DNA of 64,000 nucleotides from Pogonophryne albipinna. Lineage: Eukaryota > Chordata > Actinopteri > Perciformes > Artedidraconidae. The notes beneath the pieces were generated by a model that was not told the origin of the DNA, made no database searches, and was given only the letters and a program-made list of their open reading frames with translations. The DNA lies in NCBI GenBank assembly GCA_028583405.1, contig CM053258.1, positions 3,347,988 through 3,411,987 of the forward strand, given 5' to 3'. Made by a program: the position numbers and the translations under genes. Positions 1-11,348 of the stretch are shown piece by piece; position 1 is the first letter of the stretch; each line of letters opens with the position of its first letter.

Positions 1-536
1 TTATACTGTGATGTATCACCTCTGGAACATCTGTAACAAAGAGACAGGAAATATAATATCTCTATAAAATATAATCCATGTGCTTTTTCAATATGAAGAG
101 GTGGCAGCTATCAGGCGTATTATTTTAATCCTTCTTCCTCTCCATATTCAGAATGATCTGGTTCATGTTACAGAGATGGGATTAAAATTGGAAGGATTAT
201 TATTTTATATATATATTTATATTTTCCTTTCATCGTGTTTTATATGTGGTTTTAGTTTCCTCGCTTCTTCCTTCAGTGAATGTTTGTTCTGTAAAATAAT
301 GGGTTAAAAATTAGATCTGGATTTTAAAAGTAACTATGAAAAAATATAAAAGAAGAAATATATAATCAAAAAAATATTAATAATAGAATATACATACAAT
401 TACACATACAATAAATGGTGGAAAATGCTGAATAATTTGAAGAATACAAAAGTGTAATGGTCCAAAAATTTGAATTAAAATAATCTGAGATCTATATATG
501 AAAAAAAAACTACATTCTAACATTTAAAAAAAACAT
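1..536. other. AT-rich non-coding sequence
   Basis: AT-rich with homopolymer A runs near 485-535 and a short TA-rich tract near 208-226. The one modest open frame (80-307) has low-complexity hydrophobic content and no family resemblance that I recognise. From 357 onward it is matched by copy B. I see no gene here. Confidence 0.6.
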
Positions 537-540
537 TTAA

Positions 541-904
541 AGGTGGGGTCTGTAATTTATTTCAGAAACACTTGTTATATTCCATGGAATGCTCTTAACA
601 TCCCGATAGCAATGAATACATTAAATGCTTTGACAATAAATACATAAAAAAATATCATCTGTGGAAGCCGTGGTGCTGTAAAAAGCACGACCAATCATCT
701 GAGCCGGCTAAAGTAACTGGATGGCCTACCTGCCTGTCAGCCTTCCATCTGGGCACAAACTTATCTCGTGCCCTCATTGGTCACGTGCGCGTTCGTGTGT
801 GTTGGAGGAGGGGCTCTGTAAGGAAGGGGCAGATTTTTTCCGGCTGTGTATTTTCAAATTCTAGCGCACTCGAGCTGGTTTCTTTAAAATGACCTACCCC
901 ACCT
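541..904. mobile_element. piggyBac-like MITE, TTAA-flanked (copy A)
   Basis: The left end AGGTGGGGTCTGTAATTT at 541 pairs with the right end ATGACCTACCCCACCT ending at 904, an inverted match over about ten bases. Both ends abut TTAA (537-540 and 905-908), the target duplication typical of piggyBac-type elements. At ~364 bp with no transposase it is a non-autonomous MITE. The sharp ends and duplicated TTAA make this a firm call; the family assignment rests on the TTAA only. Confidence 0.8.
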
Positions 905-1014
905 TTAATCCATAATAACATGAGTGTAGAAAAATTTAAAAATTGTAGAAAAAAGAGTATTTTTTTCCTGATTTCAGGTCTTGCAAAAGAGGCAACAAAA
1001 ACCGTATCTGCAGC

Positions 1015-1219
1015 CAGTGGCGGACTGGCCATCGGGACGTTCGGGACGAATCCCGATGGCCAGTAGTGAAGTGAGCCGGTCGGATAAGTCACTAGCACCC
1101 GTCCCCGTCCGTCGACAATTTACTAGCGGTATTTACTTGCGGTACCGAGGTGGGCCGGCGGTATCGAAGTGGGCCGGTCGAGAGTCCCGGGCTGATTTTT
1201 TGTCCCAGTCCGCGCCCTG
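1015..1219. mobile_element. 205-bp hAT-type MITE with 8-bp target duplication (copy A)
   Basis: The element starts CAGTGGCGGACTGG and ends CCAGTCCGCGCCCTG, forming inverted ends with a small gap. It is flanked by perfect 8-bp direct repeats TCTGCAGC at 1007-1014 and 1220-1227. An 8-bp duplication with CAG-type ends is diagnostic of hAT elements. It is GC-richer than its surroundings and contains repeated GGTGGGCCGG-like and GAAGTGGGCCGG-like motifs. There is no coding capacity. Confidence 0.85.
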
Positions 1220-1227
1220 TCTGCAGC

Positions 1228-1896
1228 AATAAGCCAAAAGTATGTATGCATATTTGATCCAGATGAAGCATTATGCAGCACGGTGAAATCTCTCATTCAA
1301 AACATATCACACAAACAGAAAAGACACATGCAAACAGAAAAGACATTAAGCAGGGTAAAGACAGAAAATATCAAAACACAGAAACTGGAATAGATGGAAT
1401 TAGTTGAAGGTCAAACGAGGCACAAAAAAGAAAGTTTTGAAATGACTCACAGCGAGACACAGCTGATTTACAGTCGTCTCTAATCCTGTTATCTGAAGCT
1501 TGCCAATTAGTTTTTGTATCAACGTTTTGTTATCTTCTGGTCACGACTCACTGTCTTGTAATCCTGTGAAACTGAAATCTGTTGATGCAGACTTTAGATG
1601 TTCGCTGGCTCGGGGTGAGACGAGCTTTACAGTCGGCTCATTGAAGGGAAACCAAAGCAGAGAGAGAAGAAGCCATTGATCAACACTTCCTGCTTTCATC
1701 TGATATTATAGATCAAATACAAAGTTGAACTGACGGCTTTTCTAATCGGCTGTCTGGAGAGATAATGAGATTACTAAACCTTGATCTTGAGAAAATGGAG
1801 TTTTGGTAATTAATTTGTGGAAATGTGTGCAGTAACGCAGAGAGTGAGTGAATTAGAGGGTACGTTTAAATAAGCGTCTTTGTCTCATAATGCTTT
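1228..1896. other. Non-coding sequence between two MITEs
   Basis: Mixed-composition sequence that is well conserved in copy B at 35359-36009. No open frame, RNA gene or repeat unit stands out on either strand. Confidence 0.5.
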
Positions 1897-2153
1897 TTAA
1901 CCCTCCTATTGTTTTCGTTCCCCCCCCCCCCCCCTTACTTTGGTGTTCGCGGTCAAATTTAACACAAAAACCATGAATCATCACCAAATGTCATTTAACA
2001 CCCTTTCAAACTGTACATATTGTATCAGACTACTGGTATACATGAAACACTGCAGTAAATATACAAAGAACAGACACTGAACATGTACTGCGTGTGCCAG
2101 GTGTGATCCATGTGGGGGGAGGGGCACATAAGAGCGGGAAATGTGTCAAATTG

Positions 2154-2156
<3 letters not shown>

Positions 2157-2236
<80 letters not shown>
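2157..2236. repeat. (TG)n microsatellite
   Basis: Uninterrupted TG dinucleotides inside the piggyBac-like MITE. The copy B counterpart at 36295-36403 is interrupted. Confidence 0.98.
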
Positions 2237-2237
<1 letters not shown>

Positions 2238-2347
2238 CAGGTGTGATTCACATGGGGGGATTGGGCACATAAGGAGGGGGGACACATCTAGAGTGTGTGT
2301 GTGTGTGTGTATCTTTTGAAAGGCAGAGGAGTGTGTTGATGAAAAAG

Positions 2348-2456
<109 letters not shown>

Positions 2457-2704
2457 CTGATCCGGATGGTTACTAATTCCTTTTCTTTATGGCGGTCATG
2501 TTTGACCGGGAACACCATGTGTTACAAAGTTCACTAAATCATCCAGAATCCAATGAAAGTGGTGATCAGCAATTTGACATGTTCAAATGTCTCCTGTGAA
2601 GGATATCATGAAGTCTTAATGCAATCGAATGTAAAACAAAAAAGTTATGATTGATGAAAGTAGTAAATCGGTCAGATCTGACCCGAAGACAACAGGAAGG
2701 TTAA

Positions 2705-3668
2705 AGAAATACAACATAGTTAATTGAACATTTTAGTGATGTTTTAGTTCAATAACTGGGATGCTCTTAGGCTCAGATTTTTCCGCAATGGCCCAGAGTT
2801 TGAATCCGACTCACGGTTGATTTTTTTGTCACTTTCTTGCTGTTTTATTGAACAAAACTAAAAGAAATAGCAACAAATATGTCTTCATAAACGTATCACC
2901 ACTGTTGTATGAAAGACTGGCATCGCCTCCTTAGATTGTATTATCCGTTTGTGCTTTTTTTTGGTGTTTCTTCACAATTCAAACCAACTGGATGAGTCTT
3001 GGCCCTCCCACTTTGTCTGAATTAGCTTCACTGCTCAACTGAAAGCCAAGGAGCGAGGAGGACGATCTGCATACAGCGATGTTCGTAAAACACGTTAAAC
3101 AGAAACATTTAGGATGCACCCGGCTGACGCAATCAAAAGAAACCTGCTTTTCTGACTTTGTTATAATAATACATGCACTTTTCCTAATGCTCAAAGACGC
3201 TTACATAAAATCAGAACAGAAACAATACAAAGAAAATAAAAAAACATTAGTCCTCATCCAAGTGCGGAGTAAAATGAGGGTTGTTGTTCAGAGTTTGAAA
3301 GCTATGAATAAGTAAGTTTTGAGTGTTATGATAGTTTCCGTTCGACAAACACAGTCAAGAAGTTGGAAGAATCACTGGGTGATGCAACGTTTGTTCTCCA
3401 GGCAGCCATATGGACTTCATTACCATTGAAATACACTGCTATCTCTTAGTTAGATTACTCAACTACTGTAACATAATCTGTGATAATTGTGCAATATATA
3501 CTTTTATTTTCACTACTGTTATCTGGCTGCTATCACACTACTTCTACATGCTACACTTATTTTAATTAAACGAAATACTGTTACGGTACTTATCGTTGTC
3601 CACCGTGATGGGTACTTTTTGTAAATGTGTGTAATTTCTATCTCTTATATTTAATGCAAGCCTCTTAC
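2705..3668. other. Non-coding sequence, possible old retroelement remains
   Basis: No gene recognised. The segment 2765-2815 has a GAGTTTGAATCC motif faintly like a Pol III B box, but no convincing A box or SINE body. The part from ~3460 to 3650 reads like a degenerate AT-rich retroelement 3' end; this is impression only. Matched by 36905-37858 in copy B. Confidence 0.35.
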
Positions 3669-4400
3669 TTAAAGGTCCCATGTCATGCTTTTCCGGTTAT
3701 TACCCGTCCCCTTGTGTTATGAAGGTTTGTCTGCATGTAAACGGTCTGCAGAGTCACAAACCCTCAAAGTACACCCTGTAGCGAGTCAAACTCTAACACA
3801 GAAAAGACCTGTCTGTGCTGCCCCAGAACGCCTCGGTGGACATTTCTCTTTTTCCATTTGTTTATTCCAGGAACCAAAATGGACCAATCCGCGGAGCTCC
3901 TCACACACCAGGAGGGGTGGGGACCTTTAGCGTACATTTTCAACTAACAGGGAGTCCTCTGGTTGGTAATAGACGAGTTGGGATCGCGGAGAAATGCTCT
4001 CCGCTGACCCATGCTCACAGCGTTAGCCACACTTACTGTTTTTACTTCGGCTGTGAGTGTTTGTGTGCTCAGGATGAGTTTCGCGCTGTCCCGGAAACTA
4101 CACCAGTAAGCCAGCTCACTGAGCAGCGAGCCTCGCAACGTCCCGACCAATCAGAGCACACTGGGCTCACAGGGGGGGGGGCAGGAGCTCCAACAAGCCG
4201 TGTAGGACAGAGAGTGAATACACAGACTTTACAGAGATGCTGTGAGTTTGGAACATTGAACAATGTGAATCTATTCTAGTCGACCTCAACAATGGAATTA
4301 TGATCAGTAGAAATGACCATGACCATGATTCTGAAAATAAGACACTGGCGCTCAGCAAAAAAGGCCCTAACACTGCAATCACTCCCATGTTTATGTAAGT
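3669..4400 (+). mobile_element. Fragment of a dispersed TTAA-ended MITE family
   Basis: It begins TTAAAGGTCCCATGTCATGC at 3669, followed by a GCATGTAAACGGTCTGCAGAG-type stretch. This layout I recognise as a common teleost MITE end. Later it contains GACCAATCAGAGCA next to ACTGGGCTC, a motif also present in the flanks of the 57-bp arrays (near 7370 and 31040), so the families are related. No matching right end was found, so it may be truncated. The open frame at 3815-4279 differs in reading frame between copies and is not a gene. Confidence 0.5.
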
Positions 4401-4906
4401 GTGTTAGCTCCAAAATGATTTAACAGGATTAAAAAAATAAGTCTTCTTCTTCTGAACATAAAATAGTCTGATTTCTGTCCTCGAACACATCGCTGCTGCT
4501 CGTCTGACATTCTGATCAAAACTTCAGGAACATGGAGTACATTTCGTCCATCTCCCCCCTGGTTCTTCGTCTCCACGTTTCTCTCCCTTCTCACCTCCTT
4601 CCTCCTCACATGTCCTCACTTCCTCCCTCGTCTGACCTCCTTCTCCCCTCATCCCTTGTTCTCTCATTAATTTGTACCTGCACGTCTTCCCTTCGTCCTC
4701 TCCTCCAGTGTGAAGTGGATGCTGTTTGTTTGAAGTCAGTGTTATTGAGCTCAGGTCTGGAGAGAGCGCTGCTACGTCAATAATACACACACACACACAG
4801 CTTGGTCCTCAATTAGGGGTGTGTATAGATCTCTCCCTGCAGCAGTGGTGCTTGTTTGGTTTCTACATTGTTTTCTGTTCCAGCTCATACATCTCTGTCT
4901 ATGACA
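4401..4906. other. Non-coding sequence with CT-rich part
   Basis: Pyrimidine-rich sequence around 4545-4710 (many CTCC and CTTC runs) followed by ordinary sequence and a short CA run at 4786-4798. No gene is evident. Confidence 0.5.
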
Positions 4907-5017
<111 letters not shown>

Positions 5018-5302
5018 TTTTGGGAACTCTCTCTGCCCAAAAAAGGTCTGACTTTGCCTGAACTAAAAGCCCAGGTGACTTCTGTTCAGACTATACATTG
5101 GCTAATAATATGTAATTAAAAAAAACACATCAACAAACGGAGCAGATATACTTCTAATGGGCTAATTTTAAACTTGAATCATTTGGGAGGAACAATTAGG
5201 GAGATGAAAACCAACAGGGAAGGAAATTCAAAGTGTTGTCAATCATTGGATGTATATTTTGTCATCTGTCTCATATATATTGTGCTTTTTATATTTTTTA
5301 AT

Positions 5303-7674
5303 GAGGACATATTATGGTCATTTTCAGGTTCATATCAGTATGTAGTGTCTCTACTTTAAAGAGTCCTCTCCTGCTGATGTTCAGGTGTATATCAGTATGT
5401 AGTGTCTCTACTTTAAAGAGTCCTCTCCTGCTGATGTTCAGGTGTATATCAGTATGTAGTGTCTCTACTTTAAAGAGTCCTCTCCTGCTGATGTTCAGGT
5501 GTATATCAGTATGTAGTGTCTCTACTTTAAAGAGTCCTCTCCTGCTGATGTTCAGGTGTATATCAGTATGTAGTGTCTCTACTTTAAAGAGTCCTCTCCT
5601 GCTGATGTTCAGGTGTATATCAGTATGTAGTGTCTCTACTTTAAAGAGTCCTCTCCTGCTGATGTTCAGGTGTATATCAGTATGTAGTGTCTCTACTTTA
5701 AAGAGTCCTCTCCTGCTGATGTTCAGGTGTATATCAGTATGTAGTGTCTCTACTTTAAAGAGTCCTCTCCTGCTGATGTTCAGGTGTATATCAGTATGTA
5801 GTGTCTCTACTTTAAAGAGTCGTCTCCTGCTGATGTTCAGGTGTATATCAGTATGTAGTGTCTCTACTTTAAAGAGTCCTCTCCTGCTGATGTTCAGGTG
5901 TATATCAGTATGTAGTGTCTCTACTTTAAAGAGTCCTCTCCTGCTGATGTTCAGGTGTATATCAGTATGTAGTGTCTCTACTTTAAAGAGTCCTCTCCTG
6001 CTGATGTTCAGGTGTATATCAGTATGTAGTGTCTCTACTTTAAAGAGTCCTCTCTTGCTGATGTTCAGGTGTATATCAGTATGTAGTGTCTCTACTTTAA
6101 AGAGTCCTCTCCTGCTGATGTTCAGGTGTATATCAGTATGTAGTGTCTCTACTTTAAAGAGTCCTCTCCTGTTGATGTTCAGGTGTATATCAGTATGTAG
6201 TGTCTCTACTTTAAAGAGTCCTCTCCTGCTGATGTTCAGGTGCATATCAGTATGTAGTGTCTCTACTTTAAAGAGTCCTCTCCTGCTGATGTTCAGGTGT
6301 ATATCAGTATGTAGTGTCTCTACTTTAAAGAGTCCTCTCCTGCTGATGTTCAGGTGTATATCAGTATGTAGTGTCTCTACTTTAAAGAGTTCTCTCCTGC
6401 TGATGTTCAGGTGTATATCAGTATGTAGTGTCTCTACTTTAAAGAGTCCTCTCCTGCTGATGTTCAGGTGTATATCAGTATGTAGTGTCTCTACTTTAAA
6501 GAGTCCTCTCCTGCTGATGTTCAGGTGTATATCAGTATGTAGTGTCTCTACTTTAAAGAGTCCTCTCCTGCTGATGTTCAGGTGTATATCAGTATGTAGT
6601 GTCTCTACTTTAAATAGTCCTCTCCTGCTGATGTTCAGGTGTATATCAGTATGTAGTGTCTCTACTTTAAAGAGTCCTCTCCTGCTGATGTTCAGGTGTA
6701 TATCAGTATGTAGTGTCTCTACTTTAAAGAGTCCTCTCCTGCTGATGTTCAGGTGTATATCAGTATGTAGTGTCTCTACTTTAAAGAGTCCTCTCCTGCT
6801 GATGTTCAGGTGTATATCAGTACGTAGTGTCTCTACTTTAAAGAGTCCTCTCCTGCTGATGTTCAGGTATATATCAGTATGTAGTGTCTCTACTTTAAAG
6901 AGTCCTCTCCTGCTGATGTTCAGGTGTATATCAGTATGTAGTGTCTCTACTTTAAAGAGTCCTCTCCTGCTGATGTTCAGGTGTATATCAGTATGTAGTG
7001 TCTCTACTTTAAAGAGTCCTCTCCTGCTGATGTTCAGGTGTATATCAGTATGTAGTGTCTCTACTTTAAAGAGTCCTCTCCTGCTGATGTTCAGGTGTAT
7101 ATCAGTATGTAGTGTCTCTACTTTAAAGAGTCCTCTCCTGCTGATGTTCAGGTGTATATCAGTATGTAGTGTCTCTACTTTAAAGAGTCCTCTCCTGCTG
7201 ATGTTCAGGTGTATATCAGTATGTAGTGTCTCTACTTTAAAGAGTCCTCTCCTGCTGATGTTCAGGTGTATATCAGTATGTAGTGTCTCCATGCTTTAAT
7301 GTTCATAAAGCTTTTTATTGTTCTCATACTGCCTGTGCTGCAGCACCTCTTTTCACCCTCTGTCTGAAACCAGAGCCCAGTCTGCTCTGATGGGTTAGCT
7401 GGCCGGCTCTGTTGTGATTGGTCAACTGCTTAGAGATGTCCCGCCCCTTGGCCTATCACATATGTGTTGGAGCGCTAGCCAATAGAAGCGCAAGTGTTAC
7501 AGTGAAGTTAACAAAGGAGTCCAATGGTGGTGTTTCAGGCTGGAGGGTGGAGTGTGTTGGAGAGAAGCTCCTCTCTCATTTTAGCCTTTCCAGACCATTT
7601 ACATGCACTAAAACCTATCGAGTAGACGACAAGGAAGGGAACCCCCCCCCCCCAAAAAAATCATAATATGGTGT
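5303..7674. mobile_element. MITE-like element hosting 57-bp array locus 1 (copy A)
   Basis: The left end ACATATTATGGTCATTTTC at ~5307 is echoed in inverted form by the right end, AAAAATCATAATATGGTG near 7656-7672. The sequence to the right of the array (CATGCTTTAATGTTCA, CTCATACTGCCTGTGCTGC, CCAATAGAAGCG and so on) is what I recognise as the body of a common teleost MITE. The first repeat unit is continuous with the left end (TTTTCAGGTTCATATCAG), which suggests that the tandem array grew from internal sequence of the element. Exact ends and target duplication are not resolved. Confidence 0.6.
5322..7289 (+). repeat. 57-bp minisatellite, locus 1, copy A (~34 units)
   Basis: About 34 tandem copies of a 57-bp unit, in the orientation beginning TTCAGGTGTATATCAG and ending CTCTCCTGCTGATG. 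Most units are identical; isolated substitutions are scattered (for example at ~5822, ~6614, ~6822 and ~6868). Because 57 is a multiple of three and the unit lacks stops in one frame on each strand, frames of over 660 codons run through it on both strands. These are not taken as genes. Confidence 0.98.
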
Positions 7675-8382
7675 GTTTTCTCGTCAGATTCCCTCAATGC
7701 ACAAAGATACAGATCTGACACCGTACAAATCAAAGGTAAAGGAATCACAGCGCGCCTAGCAATTGATATACTGAATATATCGCTTGTATATAGACTCTTA
7801 TGGCACTACTTCTATTCTATTTTATTGTATTTACTTGCACTATTTTATCTGTTTTATTGTGTTGCACTGTTGCAGGAACCTGTGACCTAAGATTTTCATC
7901 GACACTGTAGCTATGTACAAATTACAATAAAAGCCTTGAATGTTGAATTGTAACTCCTACTTACTTAATAGGAATATCTAATCAGCGAATCTCAAACCAA
8001 GCTGTCACGTCTTGATTTGAGACAATAATACCCACACACTGTTTCTCCTGTTTCACATTTTAAATGCAGAAATGATGAATAGAAAATCAATCATGCAATC
8101 GTTCGACGCAGCCTTATTTCCATGTTAATCATTCCACCTCTGCACGTCTCCAATCCAGAGACACGGGCACAGGAAATTACAAAGATTGACAAAATGCCTC
8201 TGCTGCTATCGTCTCATCTGATGCGCAAAATTGCAAACTATGTTGCTGATTTTTTTTATTTGTTCCGCTCTGATTTGGCTCACGGTTCCTGAGATGTTGT
8301 GTAAATCAAACGTGCCGAAGGAACGCTAAGCAGGGAATTATCACCGTGAAAAACACGCTAGTGCAAGTACAGACACAGATAG

Positions 8383-8383
<1 letters not shown>
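7675..8383. other. Non-coding sequence with a possible LINE-like tail
   Basis: The part at ~7790-7950 (TTTTATTGTATTTACTTGCAC, then ACAATAAAAGCCTTGAATG) has the look of a retroelement 3' untranslated tail with a polyadenylation-like AATAAAA. No coding part accompanies it. The rest is featureless. Confidence 0.35.

Positions 8384-8470
<87 letters not shown>
8384..8470. repeat. (CA)n microsatellite
   Basis: Uninterrupted CA dinucleotides. Same length class at 44010-44097 in copy B. Confidence 0.98.
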
Positions 8471-8473
<3 letters not shown>

Positions 8474-8567
8474 TATCTCAAAGCACAGACACAGAGGGTG
8501 CAATGAATCATGGGTAAACACGGACATGAGAGGACCTGGTCTGACAGCTGTTTGGTGGTATGTAGCG

Positions 8568-8569
8568 TG

Positions 8570-8604
<35 letters not shown>
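8568..8604. repeat. (TG)n microsatellite
   Basis: Short TG tract with one C interruption, lying ~100 bp downstream of a CA tract on the same strand. Confidence 0.95.
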
Positions 8605-8607
<3 letters not shown>

Positions 8608-9065
8608 CTGTACAGGGTGGGTCAGGGGTTGAAAGTAGAATACACTTGTCTTCCTCCTTGCACATATATAGTACATGTATATATGTATATTTAAATTCAG
8701 CAACTCAGTATCGTATCTTCTTATCTTGTTTTGTAGCTTATAGTATCTTCTTATATCTTATCGTATCTTCTTATATCTTATCCCATCCTAACCGGTGATC
8801 AGGGACTGGATATATATCTATTTATATAACTGTATACCTATGAAGCTGAAGAGACAATGCATTGAATGTGTTCTACGTCCAAGCCGTGACCTCTGACCTC
8901 TCTGTGTGGAGGCGGCAGAGTCTCTCGAATATTCATGGGAATGAGTGAGCGAGGCGGAGAGAGAGAGAGAGTATGTTTGTAGGTGTTAACGTCTGAAATT
9001 CTCCTGGAATTTAAATTTCTTCGCAGCTTTGCAAGGATTTCTGTCGCTTTTCAACCGAGCTCAGA

Positions 9066-9066
<1 letters not shown>
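8605..9066. other. Non-coding sequence with ~20-bp tandem repeat
   Basis: Around 8709-8780 a TCGTATCTTCTTATATCTTA-like motif recurs three to four times. A short GA run occurs near 8957-8972. Nothing coding is recognised. Confidence 0.5.
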
Positions 9067-9239
<173 letters not shown>

Positions 9240-10188
9240 ATGCATATGTATGAGGCGACATATGGGGTAAACGTTACCTTGTACAGATGCATATTTTACC
9301 CTTCACATTCGCACGCCTTAGAATGAAAACGGATGGAGGAAATACAAACTAAAATACTGTGATAGACACTTTTTGTATCCCTGAAATACTTTTATAAACT
9401 ACCGAAATGTTGCTTTAAACTACTTATTTATATGTAATAGTCAGAATTCACAGAAATTATGACATATATTTGGTGACGATTAATCACACACACATCATAT
9501 CTCAAATGATCAATTGATCGATTAATCGATTTTAAATCGAAATCGCGATTTTAAATGATGCGATTATCAAATCGCAAAGCCTGCGATTTTTTTTAACACT
9601 TTTTTTTTTTTTACAATTTTGTTGTTGTTGTTCTTGTGTGTCAGTCATCCACACCAATCAGAAGTGCTGTGCTCCACATGTATCAGCCATTGTTAACCAA
9701 TCAGAAGTGGCCCATGATAGAAGGTGATAGACAGATTGATCCAATCACCTGCCAAGTGTCTTTGAAAGTGCCTGCCCTTTCCAAATGGCTTCCAATGGAG
9801 CTTTAGATGGTTTGGTGAAACCATCTGAGTCAGGTTAGTAAAGCTCCATCACATGTTTCTATTACAGGGTGAGTCTTAAACTGAAGCTTGACTTTAAAGC
9901 AACCCAACGGAAGTTTCATGTAAGTTTAGTTCTTTCACTCGTAGCTCGGGCTGCTAGAGACTGGAGCACGTTGATACTAGGTGTGCAACAACTAATCGAC
10001 TTAATCGATTAAAATCAATGACCAAATTAGTTGCCAACTAATTCGGTCGTCGATTCGTTGGTGACGTCATCACGTGTGTTTTACGTGCCGTTAAACTCCA
10101 ACGTTATCGGTCTTTTTATCGGTACTGGAGACATTTAAAAAATATGTCATATGTATTATTGCTACATAAACATTATATCGCAGTCTAA

Positions 10189-10953
10189 CCCCTAGTTTCC
10201 ACCGGGTCCGTCTGCGCCGCGTTACAGCTGCGCCGCGGCGGTCGTAAGGATCGCGGCCACTCTAGTCAATGGGTGCTATTCCACCACACGCGCCGCGTTA
10301 CGGCCCAGAAGCGTCCCAGAAGCGGCTCAGCACAGCGCTTCTCTAAAATTAGGATGAATCCTATTTTTGCCGCGGCGCAGCCGTAACGTAAGGTCGGGCA
10401 GGCAGTCCCCCCTCGCAGGAAGTGGAAAGGTGAGCATCCGGGCCAGGCCCATCCCCCACATATACTAATTTAGCAGACCCCCCTCCTTCATCACAACACC
10501 TCCACTACGATACGCACAATGGACGACGAGGTTTTCATCATGGAAGTGGAAAAACACACTATTTTATATAATGTAACCAATGCTTACTACAAGGACAACA
10601 TCAGAAAGGACAAGGCCTGGTTTTTAGTCGCTGCAGTTTGTGGAGTGGAAGGTAACAACTACATATTAATGTTTTAAAGTTAATTAATACTTGTAGGTAC
10701 AGTACAGAGCCATTCAATAAACCCAATTTAAACAGACACAAAAATAAAACATTTAACTACGTAGCCTACTTACTTTCTTGTAGAAGTACAAATGTCCAGG
10801 ATGCCCGAATCAATAACAAAACTGCGAGCTGCACGCACGACGCTACGCTTCTGAAACGCTTCTGGGACGCGTCCGGTGGGTTATGGCGCTAGAGGAGGTC
10901 GGACCAAAACCGCGGCGCAGCGCGGCGCAGACGGACCCGGTGGAAACTGGGGC
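10189..10953 (+). mobile_element. PIF/Harbinger-type element nested in the hAT element (copy A)
   Basis: Long inverted ends: the left CCCCTAGTTTCCACCGGGTC at 10189, continuing CGTCTGCGCC, pairs with the right end GACCCGGTGGAAACTGGGGC reversed, ending at 10953. The immediate flanks are TAA (10186-10188) and TTA (10954-10956), an imperfect 3-bp target duplication. It is strongly GC- and CpG-rich compared with its surroundings. It carries one exon of a MADF-domain protein, which is a known passenger of Harbinger elements. Assignment to Harbinger rests on the 3-bp flanks and MADF content; no DDE transposase is present. Confidence 0.7.
10519..10651 (+). pseudogene. MADF-domain first exon remnant of the Harbinger-type element (copy A)
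   Basis: From the ATG at 10519 the reading begins MDDEVFIMEVEKH, continues with a tyrosine-rich YYKDN stretch, and ends KAWFLVAAVCGVE at a GT splice-donor-like site (10652). This spacing of acidic start, VEKH, aromatic pair and tryptophan matches the first half of the MADF domain, a Myb-like DNA-binding fold. MADF proteins are encoded next to the transposase in PIF/Harbinger elements and help bind the element ends. The usual domain is about 80 residues; only ~44 are present. No in-frame second exon was found after the AG at ~10783, because a stop follows soon. It is therefore a fossil, not a working gene. The copy B version has a nonsense codon. Confidence 0.7.
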
Positions 10954-11108
10954 TTAGTTTCACCAACTCGTTTATAATATGCAAAAAGACAAAAAAATGC
11001 GTCTATGGTGTATTTTCGATCTTTCCAATCCAGACGAGATCTCTCTCTCCCCCGTCTGTGTGCGAGGGGGCGGGGCAGTTTACACACACGCAGCTGCTAC
11101 ATGCAGCA

Positions 11109-11348
11109 ACGCACGGCGGGGATGGCGGAGAGAAGCGCTCCAAGGTGGGGTTAAACTTTACCCGTCTCGATGCGGACAATGCTCGTTACCTAAAGTGCAA
11201 TAACAGTTTATCATGTGAGGGCGGTAACACGAGCAATTTGTCTAAACATTTAGCAAAAGTGCTCCACATTCAGACGGAGGAATGCACCGGGTTCGACTGT
11301 CTTTCTAGTAGCTCTGTAGCCCCGTCCACGAGTAACGGTTCCACGTGA
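11109..11348 (+). pseudogene. hAT transposase N-terminal BED-finger remnant (copy A)
   Basis: The open frame includes KCNNSLSCEGGNTSNLSKHL, which matches the second half of a BED-type zinc finger as found at the start of hAT transposases (C-x2-C, then LS, GGNTSNL, KHL, H). The position expected to hold the first zinc-binding cysteine reads tyrosine (RYLKC), so zinc binding should be impaired. The frame then runs into a serine-rich linker and stops at 11346-11348. The ~500-residue catalytic and dimerisation part of a full transposase is missing. The likely original ATG is ACG here (11109), while copy B keeps ATG. It lies inside the hAT element ends, consistent with an internally deleted copy. 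I judge it non-functional. Confidence 0.7.

Noticed and set aside
2765..2815. tRNA-like B box GAGTTTGAATCC
   Set aside because: No matching A box at proper distance and no SINE body.
3919..3932. GGGGACCTTTAG as right end of the MITE beginning at 3669
   Set aside because: Only about nine bases match the left end and no TTAA follows, so the boundary is not supported.
3815..4279. 154-codon open frame
   Set aside because: Lies in a dispersed-repeat fragment; small indels in copy B alter and shorten it, and no family is recognised.
5322..7289. CRISPR-like array of regular repeats
   Set aside because: The units are contiguous with no unique spacers, and the surroundings are vertebrate.
5298..7299. 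Frames of 664 and 661 codons on opposite strands of array locus 1, and similar frames at the other arrays
   Set aside because: They consist only of the translated 57-bp unit, exist on both strands at once, and their length simply follows unit number. No start context, splice signal or recognised domain.
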